Assembly (NCBI GenBank): GCA_003868215.1
Contig: QWDQ01000025.1
Location: forward strand, 273,073 to 337,072
Source of the DNA: Pseudophaeomoniella oleicola
Lineage: Eukaryota > Ascomycota > Eurotiomycetes > Phaeomoniellales > Phaeomoniellaceae
DNA length: 64,000 nt
Direction: 5' to 3'
This document shows, piece by piece, positions 22,949 through 34,125 of this stretch (positions are counted from its first letter, which is position 1; every line of letters starts with the position of its first letter). The notes under the pieces are model-generated. The model had not been told where the DNA came from. It saw only the letters and a list, made by a program, of their open reading frames with translations, and did no database searches. The translations under genes and the position numbers were made by a program.

Positions 22949-23791
22949 CTAGTCGGTGAACATCTGCTCGTCCGCTTGTTCGGACTTGATCGTAGGTACT
23001 GGTACCAAGTCTGGGAACTGGTAGGTGGAAGTGGGGGTAGGAGTGGGAGCAGCAGAGCGGGAGAGGACTGCTGTGGGGATTGGGGTTCGGTGTTGGAACG
23101 GCGCGTGATGCATGTCGGATGGGTGCATGGTACCTGTTATTGTGCTTGTGGCGGTGGCAGTGGCGGCACTAGGGTAGGTGTAGGGGTTGCTGAAGTTGCT
23201 GTATGGGTTGTAGGTTGGAGTGGCAGGGTAGGTGTGACGAGGGTATTGGTGAGGGGGAACGGCAGAGAGCATTGGAGTTGTCGAAGATGGGTCCGGCTTG
23301 AGGTATGCTGGGGAAGACGCCGTTGAGCCCTGATGATGAACGCCTGGACCATCATACATGGGATGGATTGTCGGTTCTGCTTTGATGAAAGGCGCGATGG
23401 CGTCGTTGCCGTCTTCAACCTTGACGATCTCTCGATCGGGTCTGATACTGATATCGAAGCCCATCATTTCCTTCTTGACTGGTAGAGCGTCATCGCTGTC
23501 ATCATCGTCCTCTGGATCTCTCATGTGCAGTTCTAGGCCTGGTTTGGGGGGTTTGGTCTTTGCCATTCTTCCTTCCTTGACTTTCTGGCCCTTTTGCTTG
23601 ACGCTCGGACCCTCAAATTGAGATTTCAACCGGCTGTAACGCATACGAGCCGCATGTCCGTTCTGGATTCCAATCTCGTTCGCAACATCTTGCCAGTCAA
23701 TTGCACGTAAGTCGAGCTGTTTGATAATCGCGTACAGAAATTTGGTGTGAGCATCGGGGTTGAACGATTTGGAACGGCGAAGGGATGCCAT
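22949..23791 (-). CDS. Myb-like DNA-binding domain protein
   Basis: Single-exon frame of 280 codons, ATG at 23791. Residues about 10-60 (NPDAHTKFLYAIIKQLDLRA then IDWQDVANEIGIQNGHAARM and RYSRLKSQFEG) form a Myb/SANT-like helix-turn-helix with a conserved Trp, the arrangement of many small fungal Myb-like regulators. A basic stretch follows (KQKGQKVKEGRMAKTKPPKP), then an acidic patch (DPEDDDDSDDALPVKKE). The C-terminal half is low-complexity, rich in Pro, Thr, Tyr and Ala, as in activation domains. It is inferred to be a nuclear transcription factor; the targets are unknown. It converges with set9. Confidence 0.75.
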   Translation of the reverse strand: MASLRRSKSFNPDAHTKFLYAIIKQLDLRAIDWQDVANEIGIQNGHAARMRYSRLKSQFEGPSVKQKGQKVKEGRMAKTKPPKPGLELHMRDPEDDDDSDDALPVKKEMMGFDISIRPDREIVKVEDGNDAIAPFIKAEPTIHPMYDGPGVHHQGSTASSPAYLKPDPSSTTPMLSAVPPHQYPRHTYPATPTYNPYSNFSNPYTYPSAATATATSTITGTMHPSDMHHAPFQHRTPIPTAVLSRSAAPTPTPTSTYQFPDLVPVPTIKSEQADEQMFTD

Positions 23792-24222
23792 TGTCAGAGT
23801 AGTGGTTTCTTGATACTAGCAGTCAGTATGGGGACGATGTAATAAGTACGGAGTACAGTGCTCTGAGTGGGGGACTTACTTCCTACTCTAGAGTGCACTT
23901 GAGTAGTATTTTGTGTTAATGCTGAACGTGAAATGAGGTTCATCACAGGCACCGTTGGGCCTCATATATTTTCCGGTGAGGAAGACAGCGAATGATTCAC
24001 CCGTTTGTTGTGACCCGCTGTTTGCTACGTTGATGCGAATACGTATACTATACTCTTTATGTGCAGCCCCGGCGACGTCGCCATTCATGCAAAAGACATC
24101 TTTGTCCCAAGAGAACACGCAAAACGTGGTTGACAATAGCTTTTTCTGCGGCATGCACTCACGGCTAGCGATGAGGCATAGAACATATGAGACCATCCGA
24201 CAGCTCCCAGGGCCTCCATTGT
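23792..24222. other. Intergenic, promoter of the Myb-like gene
   Basis: About 430 bases upstream of the Myb-like start and downstream of the pex8 stop. Small frames on both strands overlap and carry no signal. Confidence 0.55.
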
Positions 24223-26318
24223 TCAGAGTTTGCTGGCAACGTCCAAAGCACCTGACATTACATAGCGATCTTCCTGATCAGGAGAATCACCATACAGAAC
24301 CAGTTCCCTGCCTCCTCTTGATGTCCACCAGGCTACTGCAATCGTCGCTCTTTGGATGTCCATTTCGCCACTGCTCAGGACCTCCCAGAACCTTTGTCGG
24401 CAAGCTTTCAGCGATTTTGGCTCTGTGACTCTGTTTGTCAAAGATGCAGCCAAAGGCAGCCACTCCTCAAGGGTCTCTGGCGACAAGTGTGGCAATGCAT
24501 CTAACAAAGCCATGATCAAGACTGTTTGTTCTGAAGATGGAGAGCGAGGAGACTGGCCAGCAGCAGGAGGCAATTCCGGTAGTGGCGAGTGCTGAGCGTC
24601 CCATGCTCTGTCAAAAACCAGTTGTAAGAGAGTAGATGCGAGCAATGGATGCTCTCCTGCAAGAGTAGAGGGTGGAGATACAACGCCGACCAGAGTCCTG
24701 AAGGCAAAGCGGAACTGCCGTTCTGAAAGGTTCAAAGGGAACGCTTTGAACAATATATCGATATAGAAGGGCAAATGACGAACTGTGAGCTGTGCATTGT
24801 GTGGCACTGCAAAAACAGCCAAAGTCAGGCTGTGCGCGGCTTCAAATATTTCGAGAAGTATATTGTTACCACCAACAACCAGGTAGGGAGATGCTGCACT
24901 AAGCAGCATCTCGTCGCAAATCTGGGAAGGCAGAGAGAGCGTAAAGTGTTCGGCAGTGTTCAGGAAGAAGAGATCCAAGCAGCGATCAAGGGGATGTTCT
25001 GGAATAGTGCCAACGGAGGTAGGGCGAATGGCACGTAAGAAACCTTGGGCGGGTATGGGGTGAGAATTCAATATGTCGACCGCAGTAAAGGTTACAAAGT
25101 TGTACTGGGCGGTAGCTGTCTGTCCAAGTCGCGTGGATATGAAGTACGTATTTCGCATTGAATGCAGACTCTGGGTGGCTACCTGGACCGCCCTGTTTTC
25201 TGTGGCAAGCAGAGGGTCATTAAGAACTCTTCCTAGAGCTGCACGGAGAACGATTATGACTGCGTACAGCGAGGATCGGAGTGCCTGCCAAAGTACTGGT
25301 AGCGATACCTGGATGGTAGCTGGATCCAAATACGTCGCTTCTTCGCTCGCATCGATTTCAGAGAGTTTGTTCTGACGCCACTGGATGGAAAGAACCCGCG
25401 TAAAGTCCATCACTCGCCCAACTGCATCAACAGCAAGGTTCTCATCTCGGACATTCTCTAGGGCGTGTGCCGCCAAACGCGACAGTGGCCCAAGCGCAGA
25501 GGTGAGAGGTTTCGCAAGCAAAGAACGCAGGTGATTACAAGTAGATGACTGAGGGGACCACTGAAACTTTCTCCCGGGTACCTCTTGCACGTCTTGGTCG
25601 ATAAGGCTGAGAAATGTCCCATGTTCCAGGCCCTCTCTTGATATAAAGATAGCTTCTAAAAGTACGGGTAACAGACGATCGTAATCTAACCTCGTCCGTT
25701 CAACATCGGATAACATGTCGAAAGTATGATTCAGCACTAGAACGATGCTCAATTGGCCGAGTTTGTCAGAGAGAGCAGTCGTCTCTAAGGCAAGGTTTGT
25801 CGCTGTGACTAGGGCAGACTCGAGTCTTCGTCGCAAAGCATGGGAAGCACTTTGACCCTGATCTCGACCGAGACTCAAAAGGATTCCTCCCAGAAGCAGA
25901 AGATGCCGCCATCTTGGGGATTTCTCGTTCGCACCTTGTACGACAGCTTTGGTCCAATCCTCAACTTTCAGCTTTCGCAGGGGGATCGGCCCGTGATACG
26001 AGACCTGGGGTTCACGGGTCTGTGTGACACTTGTCGCAGCCGTATAAAAACTGCCAAACAGTTGTCGAGTGAATGAGAGGCCATTTGCCGCCTTCCATAA
26101 GGCGGGCGCTGACAGCAACTGGGTCGACAAGGTCTCGAGATTCTGAGGGTTGTTCAGGTTTGCCAGGAGACCTGTTGCGGATGGGAGGAGGCTATCGACA
26201 CTTTTCATTAGCATTTGATTTGTTTTGCAGGAGCTGGGATGTCTACGTACCGCGAAGCATCTTCATGTGTTGTGGAAGTCTGCAGCGACCTTAAGAAGGT
26301 CGCCAATGACCGGTCCAT
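24223..26318 (-). CDS. pex8: Peroxin Pex8 (intraperoxisomal import factor, PTS1 SKL)
   Basis: Pex8 is a peroxisomal matrix-side import factor that links docking and RING complexes and helps release cargo from Pex5. Two exons: 26318-26251 (MDRSLATFLRSLQTSTTHED) and 26191-24223, joined by a 59-nt intron, give 678 aa. The acceptor at 26192 is chosen because it gives DASRLLPSATGLLANLNNP, which matches the fungal Pex8 N-terminus better than the alternative AAAAG acceptor. The protein is almost wholly alpha-helical with Leu-rich repeats of helices, lacks a clear transmembrane segment, and ends in Ser-Lys-Leu, the PTS1 signal expected of Pex8. Characteristic regions include SLPVLWQALRSSLYAVIIVL and RHLPFYIDILFKAFPLNLSE. 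I am fairly sure of the family from the overall pattern and the SKL end. Confidence 0.85.
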
Positions 26319-27539
26319 GGCTCATGGTGCATCTACTTGCCAAATAGCTGCGTACGCCATCTGCAGTTGCGAGGACGTCCAAGCTCTTGGGTTGGAGCTT
26401 GATTGTAATTATATAACTGCCTCGGTTCACCGCTTCGGGCCCTTGCCAAGGAAAATCAGTCTTATATAATTAATTACTGTAATTAATACACCTTATACCG
26501 AAACTGTCTACCTGCCCGAATTCCAGTTATCAGCACTTAGTACGAGGTAGACATCACTTACTACAAGGTAGACGTCCAACATCACCTTTGTTGTCTCCTG
26601 CTCAGCTGTAAGTTACCCAGTCATTCAACTCCATTAGCCAGCGTGGGTTTGCTTGCCAGCAGATGCATGAGTTACATTAGCAGTACACATACGTATTTGG
26701 CTACCAGATAACTTGCAAGCTGATGAATCATTGTCGTTACTTGACTTGCTAGCATGTCATGAGTGTGTAATTGATCATATCGGCTGGCGAACATCTGATC
26801 TGGACCTTCCTGGCTGTGCTCTTCACATCAATCATATACTCTCTTTCTGAGTGCTCTAAATGTCAAGCTCGTCATATTGTACTACCTTGTTATTGTATGT
26901 TGCATCTGCGTGCGTGTGTTGCTTTCGACGATGTCTGGAATCGAACGAACTTGCGAGTCGAGTATAATATTTATCGAGTTGATGGCCTATCATTTCGCCG
27001 TAACATTACTATTGAACTCCATAGCCTCTCTCAACCGGCGCCCATGAGCTCTTGAATCTCACCAGAAGAGAGGCAGATATAATTCAACATGAATATGCTC
27101 TCAATGTGTAAACGAGAGAGTCCAGTTTAATGTTGAAGTCCAAGCAGATTAACATAGCATATTGTGGTAGACATCCAATGTTTGTTATTAATTACTACAT
27201 CGCGGAAAAGTGCTACCACATCTCGTTTTTATTCATAATTCGGAGCAAATTCCGCCCAGATCTCGACTTCACAACATCCATGAATCAACTATTCTTTAAA
27301 AGAGTTCCACCATCGATAGCAGGAGCAGGAAGACGTGTGAAGTCGCTCAGGGACAGCAGCAAACCACCCCTCACCTTTGATCTGTGCACGCTGAAATGAT
27401 GTAACATCGACCCGCTGGTCTCCCGGAAGCCCTCAATAACCTGGCTGTCCGGAAACTGAAAGATTTCAATCACTGTTCACATCAGAACCACCAGCCTGCG
27501 GGTCTCCAGTCAACGGAAGTGACAAACATCCCCAGCAGC
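26319..27539. other. Divergent intergenic region pex8 / TMEM170-like
   Basis: About 1.2 kb between two divergent genes. AT-rich around 26460-26500 and 26990-27300. The frames present are short and unsupported. A short near-repeat (ACGAGGTAGAC / ACAAGGTAGAC, about 26540-26575) occurs. No RNA gene seen. Confidence 0.55.
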
Positions 27540-28274
27540 ATGGCAACGACGCCCGAAGTCCCGATAACTTACTCTATCCCTCCATTCCCGTCGCTTTACT
27601 GGCCTATAAACACACCTGCCGGTTCGGCCAAGTACCTCTACTATCAATCCGATATCTGGCGTTTCACGCTGTACTGGACGCTAATTATCTACGGAGCTGT
27701 GCACCTGTCGACCAGCCTCTGGGCCGTTCTCGTGCTGGCCAGGCAAGAAGACCAATTCGTTGCCAAAGGGGGGAATTGTGCCGCTGTATCACAGGGAGGC
27801 GAGCGAGATGCGGAGGATGTATTCGAAATGCGATCGCTACGAGGGGAAAGGAGTGGGAGCAGAGAACGAGTGAGGCCAGAGCGAAAGTTAAAGAGAGGTG
27901 AAGGGAGGAGGATGCATGGGGGGCAATGGCTCAAGAAATTAAGATGGGCTTGGTTGATCCCGTTGGTTTACTGTGTTATCGGATCAATCCAGGCCTTGAT
28001 GGCGGGAACTATTGTGGGATTCATGTAAGTGCACTCGAATTTCTCTCATCAAACGCCCCAATTCGCCTCTAGACTTGAGAGCCGAGCCATACACCCGTGG
28101 GTGATGTCTTGAGCGGACCCCTATTTTGTATTTTGGATCTAACGAATCCACAGACTGGGCACCGTCTATCGAGCAGGCTATTTCAGGATGTCGACTTGGA
28201 CGCCACTGGTCTGGTCTTTGATCAATGTCGTTACTCTCATCATCTCCAGCTTCTCAATCCAAGGAGGTCTATGA
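27540..28274 (+). CDS. TMEM170-type integral membrane protein
   Basis: Two exons, 27540-28024 and 28154-28274, split by a 129-nt intron with a GTAAGT donor and a CCACAG acceptor; 201 aa. Membrane segments: RFTLYWTLIIYGAVHLSTSL (about 43-68), LRWAWLIPLVYCVIGSIQAL with GTIVGFMLGTVYRAGYF, and TPLVWSLINVVTLIISSFSI near the C-terminus, ending QGGL. A cytosolic Arg/Glu/Ser-rich loop separates the first and second segments. The pattern, with GTVYRAGYFRMSTWTPLVWS, is that of the fungal branch of the TMEM170 family, implicated in ER and nuclear-envelope shape in animals; the fungal role is not established. Confidence 0.82.
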
Positions 28275-28697
28275 AGCATGTACAGCTAGTAGCAGCTGCA
28301 ATATCACCGTTGCATTAATGCATCTCAATACCCTGTTGGCATGATGACTTCACTTTGCAAACTTTTATTGACGTCCTCGAGAACTGTATCTATGCGCCTC
28401 AAACCCCGAGTAGGGAGTATATGTACAGCGGTCAACGCTCGCACAACAGCAAAAACAAACATCAGACTCCTATCACACCGCTTGAAGCTCGTATATATTC
28501 GCATTAGTCGGCCCCAGGGTCATGGCGAACCGAGAGATGAAATGAACGCAAAAGACAGAAAGACCTCCCAACGCCTGATGGGACCGGCAAAACTCCCCAA
28601 CATAACGGTCATACACATGAAACGAAAAAAATAAAGGACGAGGCACATGCCATCATCGAGTCGTGAGTCAGTGATGCATGTAGGCCTTTGATTGGAA
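28275..28697. other. Convergent intergenic spacer
   Basis: About 420 bases between the stops of the TMEM170-type gene and bud4. Nothing recognised beyond 3' flanks. Confidence 0.6.
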
Positions 28698-31600
28698 TTA
28701 GGCGAATCGTAGGTCGTTCATGTCTGCCATGCTGCGGGCTTTCTGGTGTCTGGGCCTCATATCCTTGACAGGGCTCCCGGTTGGAATGCCTTGATGGCTC
28801 TCCGTCCTTGCATGTCCTGGCCTCTGTGCTTGATGATGCCTTGGTTGCTGCAGATAAGAAACCTGTGGCTGTGCAATGAATGGATTCTTTGCTGATTGAG
28901 CGTACGCCTGTTCTTGAGGACCGGACTTGGAGGATTTACGAGGGCTAACCTCTGGATGAGCGGACTTGGTCATTCCCTTTTTGACACTATGTGCTTGCTC
29001 TTGCTTTAGCACAAGCTCGGTCCATGCCTTGACGTGACCGGAAGCGCCGTTTCTGCCCACACTCTCCGATAGAGCCTTCATCCAGCCGTCTTTGTCAGCC
29101 TGACTGTCAGCGTAGAAGTCGATGACCTCGCCGTTGGCGAAACGGATTCGGAAACCTTCTTCAACGAACATATACCCTTCCTCCTCTTCCGCAAAGCCTG
29201 ATTTACGTCGACCGCCACCTCTGGTGGAAGTCTCCTTTTTGGTAAGTGACGACTTGTCATCGATGACCTTGACAGCTTTTGAAAGGTTTATGTTGGCACG
29301 AGGCTGTAGAGTGGATTCGTGAAAGGCAGTAAGCTTTGTCCCATTCAACCTGAAGAAACGTCGTCGCCAATACTGAGATGAAGTCAGATCCAGTGCTTCC
29401 ACAATCAATACATTACAATGACTTACAGGGCAATCGCCGCCTTGTTGGCTAAGGAAACCTTCCCACTGAGTGGTCGCGCTTGTCTCCGCCTCCCTCATCT
29501 CGCGAATGCAGGCATTCATGCTCTTCGGCATATCTTCGTCTCTGGCACCCTTCGGTTTAGGAACGTACAACATCTGAAGCTCGAGTTTCCCAATCTTGTA
29601 AGGTGGTCGTCGCTGCATTCCTAGGCCCTTCTTGCTTCTGTTTGAACCATTGGTGGCCTCTTCCATAGCCCACTCGTTGAAACAAGTGATATCGACAGTG
29701 TAAGGGCGACCGAAACATCGCTTCTCATGCTCACTGAGAGAAACATAGGCACGCGCGAAGCTGCCGTCTCTAGCGGCAATTCCGTCGACCATGTCATATA
29801 ACGTCGGTTGCTGTGGTCTGACTGGGGATTTGGATCGCTGCGATTCCATTTGCTTCTGCTCGAGTTCCTTTCTCTTTTTTGGGGAGCCAAAAACGCGACT
29901 AAACGTCGATGGTTTTTTCGGAGAAGAGGGCGCTTTTACGGGTGATGAGAGGGTTTCACGTCTTGGTTCTTCCAATTTAACCTGGAGTGTTAGCTGGAAT
30001 TCAAGCTCTGTGAGTACCACCAGCTCAAATTCTTGTCCGATTGGTGCTGTCCTTCCTAGCTCTAGCCAGGTAGTTGTAACACAATGGAGGCCATTATCGA
30101 GAGTTAGGGCAAAGTATGAACGTTCACCTAACATCAGAAGTCAGTGGTGCAGACAAGACCATAATTGCACGAAATACCTCGTGGGAGCGCAAGATCCAGG
30201 TCCTTCACGCCAACAACCTTCACAAAGAGACGACCGCGCTCGGCGTCTCCAGATTCATCATCTTCTTGCACTGCTTGCAACTCGTCGACGCTGTCTAGAG
30301 CTTCATTGGCGCTCGCTTGACCGGGTAAAGGTGGCACTGGACCATCGGCTGGGCGCTTGCGTGGAGAACCACCTGCCATTTTGATGCTTCGTCGTCTTGA
30401 CTTGGAATTCCACGGCTCGGTGGTCCAGGTCTGCTGGCTAGGCTTGCGAGGTGACGTCGATGTGGGTGGGACATTCTCGTCATTTTGGACAGATTGGGTC
30501 TCTGCAAATTCTTCGGGACGATTACTGGCAACAACAATTTTCGTGTTTTGTCGCATCAAGTAACCACGCTGTCTCAGAGCACTTTTGTTAGCAACACGGT
30601 TCGTATGGGGTACGAAGTTCTGTCCTGCGATATACTCAGCTCCGGGAAGAGCATGAGCCCTGGAAGGCCTGGCGCCATCGCTGACTTGCTTGAGATATGC
30701 GGAAGATGGAACTCGTCCATGGGAGGGGGTATATATCTGGGAAAGGGAAAGTTCAAACTCAACCTTTTGGGCTTCGATCACTCGATCAAATTCCTTATCA
30801 AGACCAAGGCTGAGGTCCAGGTCATCGTCATGCTTCGGTATTTCGAGCTGGACAAGGCTGCTGACTCGTTTTCCTGGCGAAGCATTGTTGTCGGCATCCG
30901 CTGGGGATCCTCTCTGCGACGGTAGATTGCCAATCTCTCCAAGCGTGTCTCTACTACTACCATTCTCCATGTGGTCATCTAGGATTTCAGACTGACCACT
31001 TACTCTTCGTCTTGTGGCCGCCATAGACTCCGAGTCCGCAGGGCTAATCGATGGTCGAGTCTTTAGATGACTACCAGGCGCCTTGACCGTAGCTTCTGGC
31101 TCTTCAATCGACGCAGAGTCGTCGCTGTCAGCGTCCGCCAAAGAGTGATGAATTACCGAATCAGGTGTGCGTGGCTCATCCTCCTCACTTGCTGAATGAA
31201 CCTGTAGCTCCGGGGTTGATGGACAATCAGGTGCCTCTCGTTGAAGCTGCGGTGGTGATGGAGCTTTCTTGGCCTGATCCGAAGACTGAGGGGGTGGTGA
31301 AGGAGTCATGTACGAGCGTAGACCCAGGCCGAAGTCAGTTCCTAGATTCAGGTTCGCAAACGCTGGTAAATCCATGTCGTTCACATTGGCAATTGGCAGC
31401 GCACCATCAGCTCTTTCGGGACTGTTAGCTCTTGGGGTGTCTTGGCCATCATCGTTATCATGGTGCGCAAACTCATTCGAGAACATAGGTTCGTTGATGT
31501 ACGATGGCTGAGAATATAGGCTTGCATCGTCATCCAGATCATTAACCTCATCATCCTGACCAGCGCGGCTGTACAAGTCAGGAATAGAATAAATATCTGT

Positions 31601-33482
31601 TTCTTCCGCTTCCTCTTTGACGATAGCCCGATCTGGCCACTCGGCCTGCGCGTCGTTCTCTAATGAAGGTATTGCAACGTCAGGATCAGGAAGTGCTCTT
31701 TCTGGGCTGGAACTTGGCGGCAAGGATGCGTTGTCAGAGTTGTCATCGTCGTAATCAAATTCTGCATCCCCACGGATCTTGGCAAGAATCGACTCCCTGG
31801 ATATTCTTGGGGGAGGAGCGGCTAGGCCATCCTCGAATTCTTCACTCTGTGATCTATCTTGAGGTCCAAGATCAACGCCTAGACCTTTGTTATCCGCCTC
31901 AGGAGCTGGACTACGCTCTTTTGAGTTGGCACGTCTCATGCGTCGTTCACGTTGCTTTTCAGCCTCGGTCTTTTCGTCGCTATGGTCCTGGGACATCATC
32001 AGGCGAAGTCTGTCCTCCAAATTCATGGAATCACGGCCCATTCCTCTGAGATCTGATTTCGTAAATGGGGCTGGAAGTGGAGGAGAGGGGAGGGACCTCT
32101 GAGCACTGCTGACCCTCTCAACTGTGCCTGAAAGACGATTACTGGCCTCCGCTGAAGTATCTTTAGGAGGAGAAAACCCAGGCAACGGAGGAAGAGGTCG
32201 TGCTTGGCCGTTCGAGTCAACCGAGGCCACGCTGGTCTGATGCGGCCGGTTGTCGATCTTCATTCCTGGCTGAGCTGTTGGCTCTGGGCTTCCGTACTCG
32301 CCATCGAAAGGATCCTCTTCGTTCTTGACCAACTCATCATTGGCTCTGTCTGGGCTCATGAACCGCCAATCCTCAGGGAGGACCACTGGGGTCTTGTCGG
32401 TATCCTCGAGGGAAGCATCAAAACTATCCTCGTGGTCGAGAGAAGAGCCTCGGTCATAATCCATATCATCATCAAAGTCCTCATTAGAGTCATAACTTCC
32501 TTCCCGTGAACCCGAAGCAATGGACGATGGATCAGGTGTAGTCATCTCGTACTCGTTGATCTGTGGTGGAGCTTGGTCGAATGTAACGCTCTTGGCATGT
32601 CGATGTCTATATGGTCCCTCAGGAAGCTCCTTTTCCTCTTGATCCTCAGACCAAATCCCGTTTTCCGGATCGAAGCCCATGTGTCTTGCCATCATACCAG
32701 TCTTCTTGGATAAGGAGGATTTCATTGGGGACGACTGATTTCTGCTTGGAGACAACGGCGCAATAGTGTCAGATCCCGTTGAAGACGAAGGGTTGAAGTT
32801 GGTAGTATCCGAATTTTGGGGTGGCGAGGCCTCATCAGTCTGTGTCTTGCGCCAACCGTCCAAACCTCGCGCACTATACGCATTGCCCTGGAACTGCATA
32901 CTTAGTGGACGACCAGATGCAAGAGGTCTATCGAGGTATGTTACACGCGAGGGGTCATATTCATTCTTATGCTCTCGTTCGAACATGGTACTGTTCTTCA
33001 CCCTTGATGCCTTCTTCAGATTCTCAATTGATGATTGCTTTGCACACACTGGTGGCGTATTTTCTCGCTCGAAAAACAATCTGTTCTCCGCGCTCAATCT
33101 CCCAGGGGATGTTGTAGATTCGCGGCCTCTCCAAAACAAACGAGGCGAAGTCGTAATATTGCCGAACGGCGAAGAGTCGAATGGAGACGAATCACCCTTA
33201 GAAATAGTGCTCTAAATGGCATTGTCAGCGGCTATTTTGACTAAGTTACTGCATGTTGCTCATTGTTTACCTTGTCGCCTTGAGGAAAGCTGGGGGAGTT
33301 CCTTCGAATACCGCTCGGACTCAATTCAGACAGAGGTCTGTTTGTTGCAATGGGCATCTTAGTTGGTGATGAACCTGGTGTTGATTTCTGGATGCGCAAA
33401 GGCGCAACCTGTTAATTCAAGTTGTTAGCCACATGCTTGTGTCTCTGCAGGTATGGGCATGTCTCACCGGGTCAGAACTCAT
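28698..33482 (-). CDS. bud4: Bud4/anillin-like septum-site protein with PH domain
   Basis: Anillin-homology scaffold that marks the septation or bud site and organises septins. Five exons: 33482-33468, 33408-33271, 33211-30178, 30127-29427 and 29372-28698. All lengths keep phase; 1,520 aa. The N-terminal two thirds is disordered, acidic and Ser/Pro-rich with many SP sites. The anillin-type domain begins near LFVKVVGVKDLDLALPRGER and continues SYFALTLDNGLHCVTTTWLE, the C2-like fold typical of Bud4/Mid2, through YTVDITCFNEWAMEE and PYKIGKLELQMLYVPKPKG. The PH domain follows (GFLSQQGGDCPYWRRRFFRL, ANINLSKAVKVIDD, EGFRIRFANGEVIDFYADSQ, KDGWMKALSESV). The tail is basic and disordered, ending MNDLRFA. 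The length agrees with filamentous-fungal Bud4 (about 1,300-1,550 aa). Confidence 0.92.
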
Positions 33483-34125
33483 ATTTGCAGCAAGGTGACG
33501 AACAATGGATCGAGTTCTCAGCTCATCAAGCAATCAGAGGCCTCTAATCTGTCGTTCTTTGTCACTCTGGGTTGTGCTATCTCCACAGCTTGAATGCCTG
33601 AAGTCAGGTGTGGAATGTTGGCCAAAGATAAGATAGTCTCGTGCGCAACTTCAAATAACGAGTGCCTATAGATTCAATGACCGTATTGTCGTAGAGCAGA
33701 TCACGCCTCTCAAAGTGCGATGCTCGCCGACCAACGAAGATTTCTAAGTAAGGAAGGTAATTGAAAGTTGATAATCTTAGTGGGAGGAAGAAGGTGTTGA
33801 TGGGTGAAGTAGATGAAGATGCATTTGGATTGGTTATTAGGCGCGGCCTGAGATCACCTGCGGACGCACTCAAAACAATAAACTCCCAAAAGGATCAAGT
33901 GGTGACGGTTGGCTAAGCAACGCGGACCCCAGTACATTTAAACAGCTAAACAGCAAGTTTGGGTCAATGAGATGATTCCCCACCAGAACAATCGTCCCAC
34001 ATTTCTTCGGTAAAGCTAAGGTAAGGCAACTCTAAATTTTCATTTGAGGATGCGACTTTACGTCTTGTTGCGATAGGAGAGGCAAGACAACAGGGACAAG
34101 GCTGTTGTCCTATACAATCAGTTCA
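33483..34125. other. Divergent promoter region bud4 / mrh4
   Basis: About 640 bases. Small minus frames at 33604-33873 have no features. Presumed promoters of both genes. Confidence 0.55.
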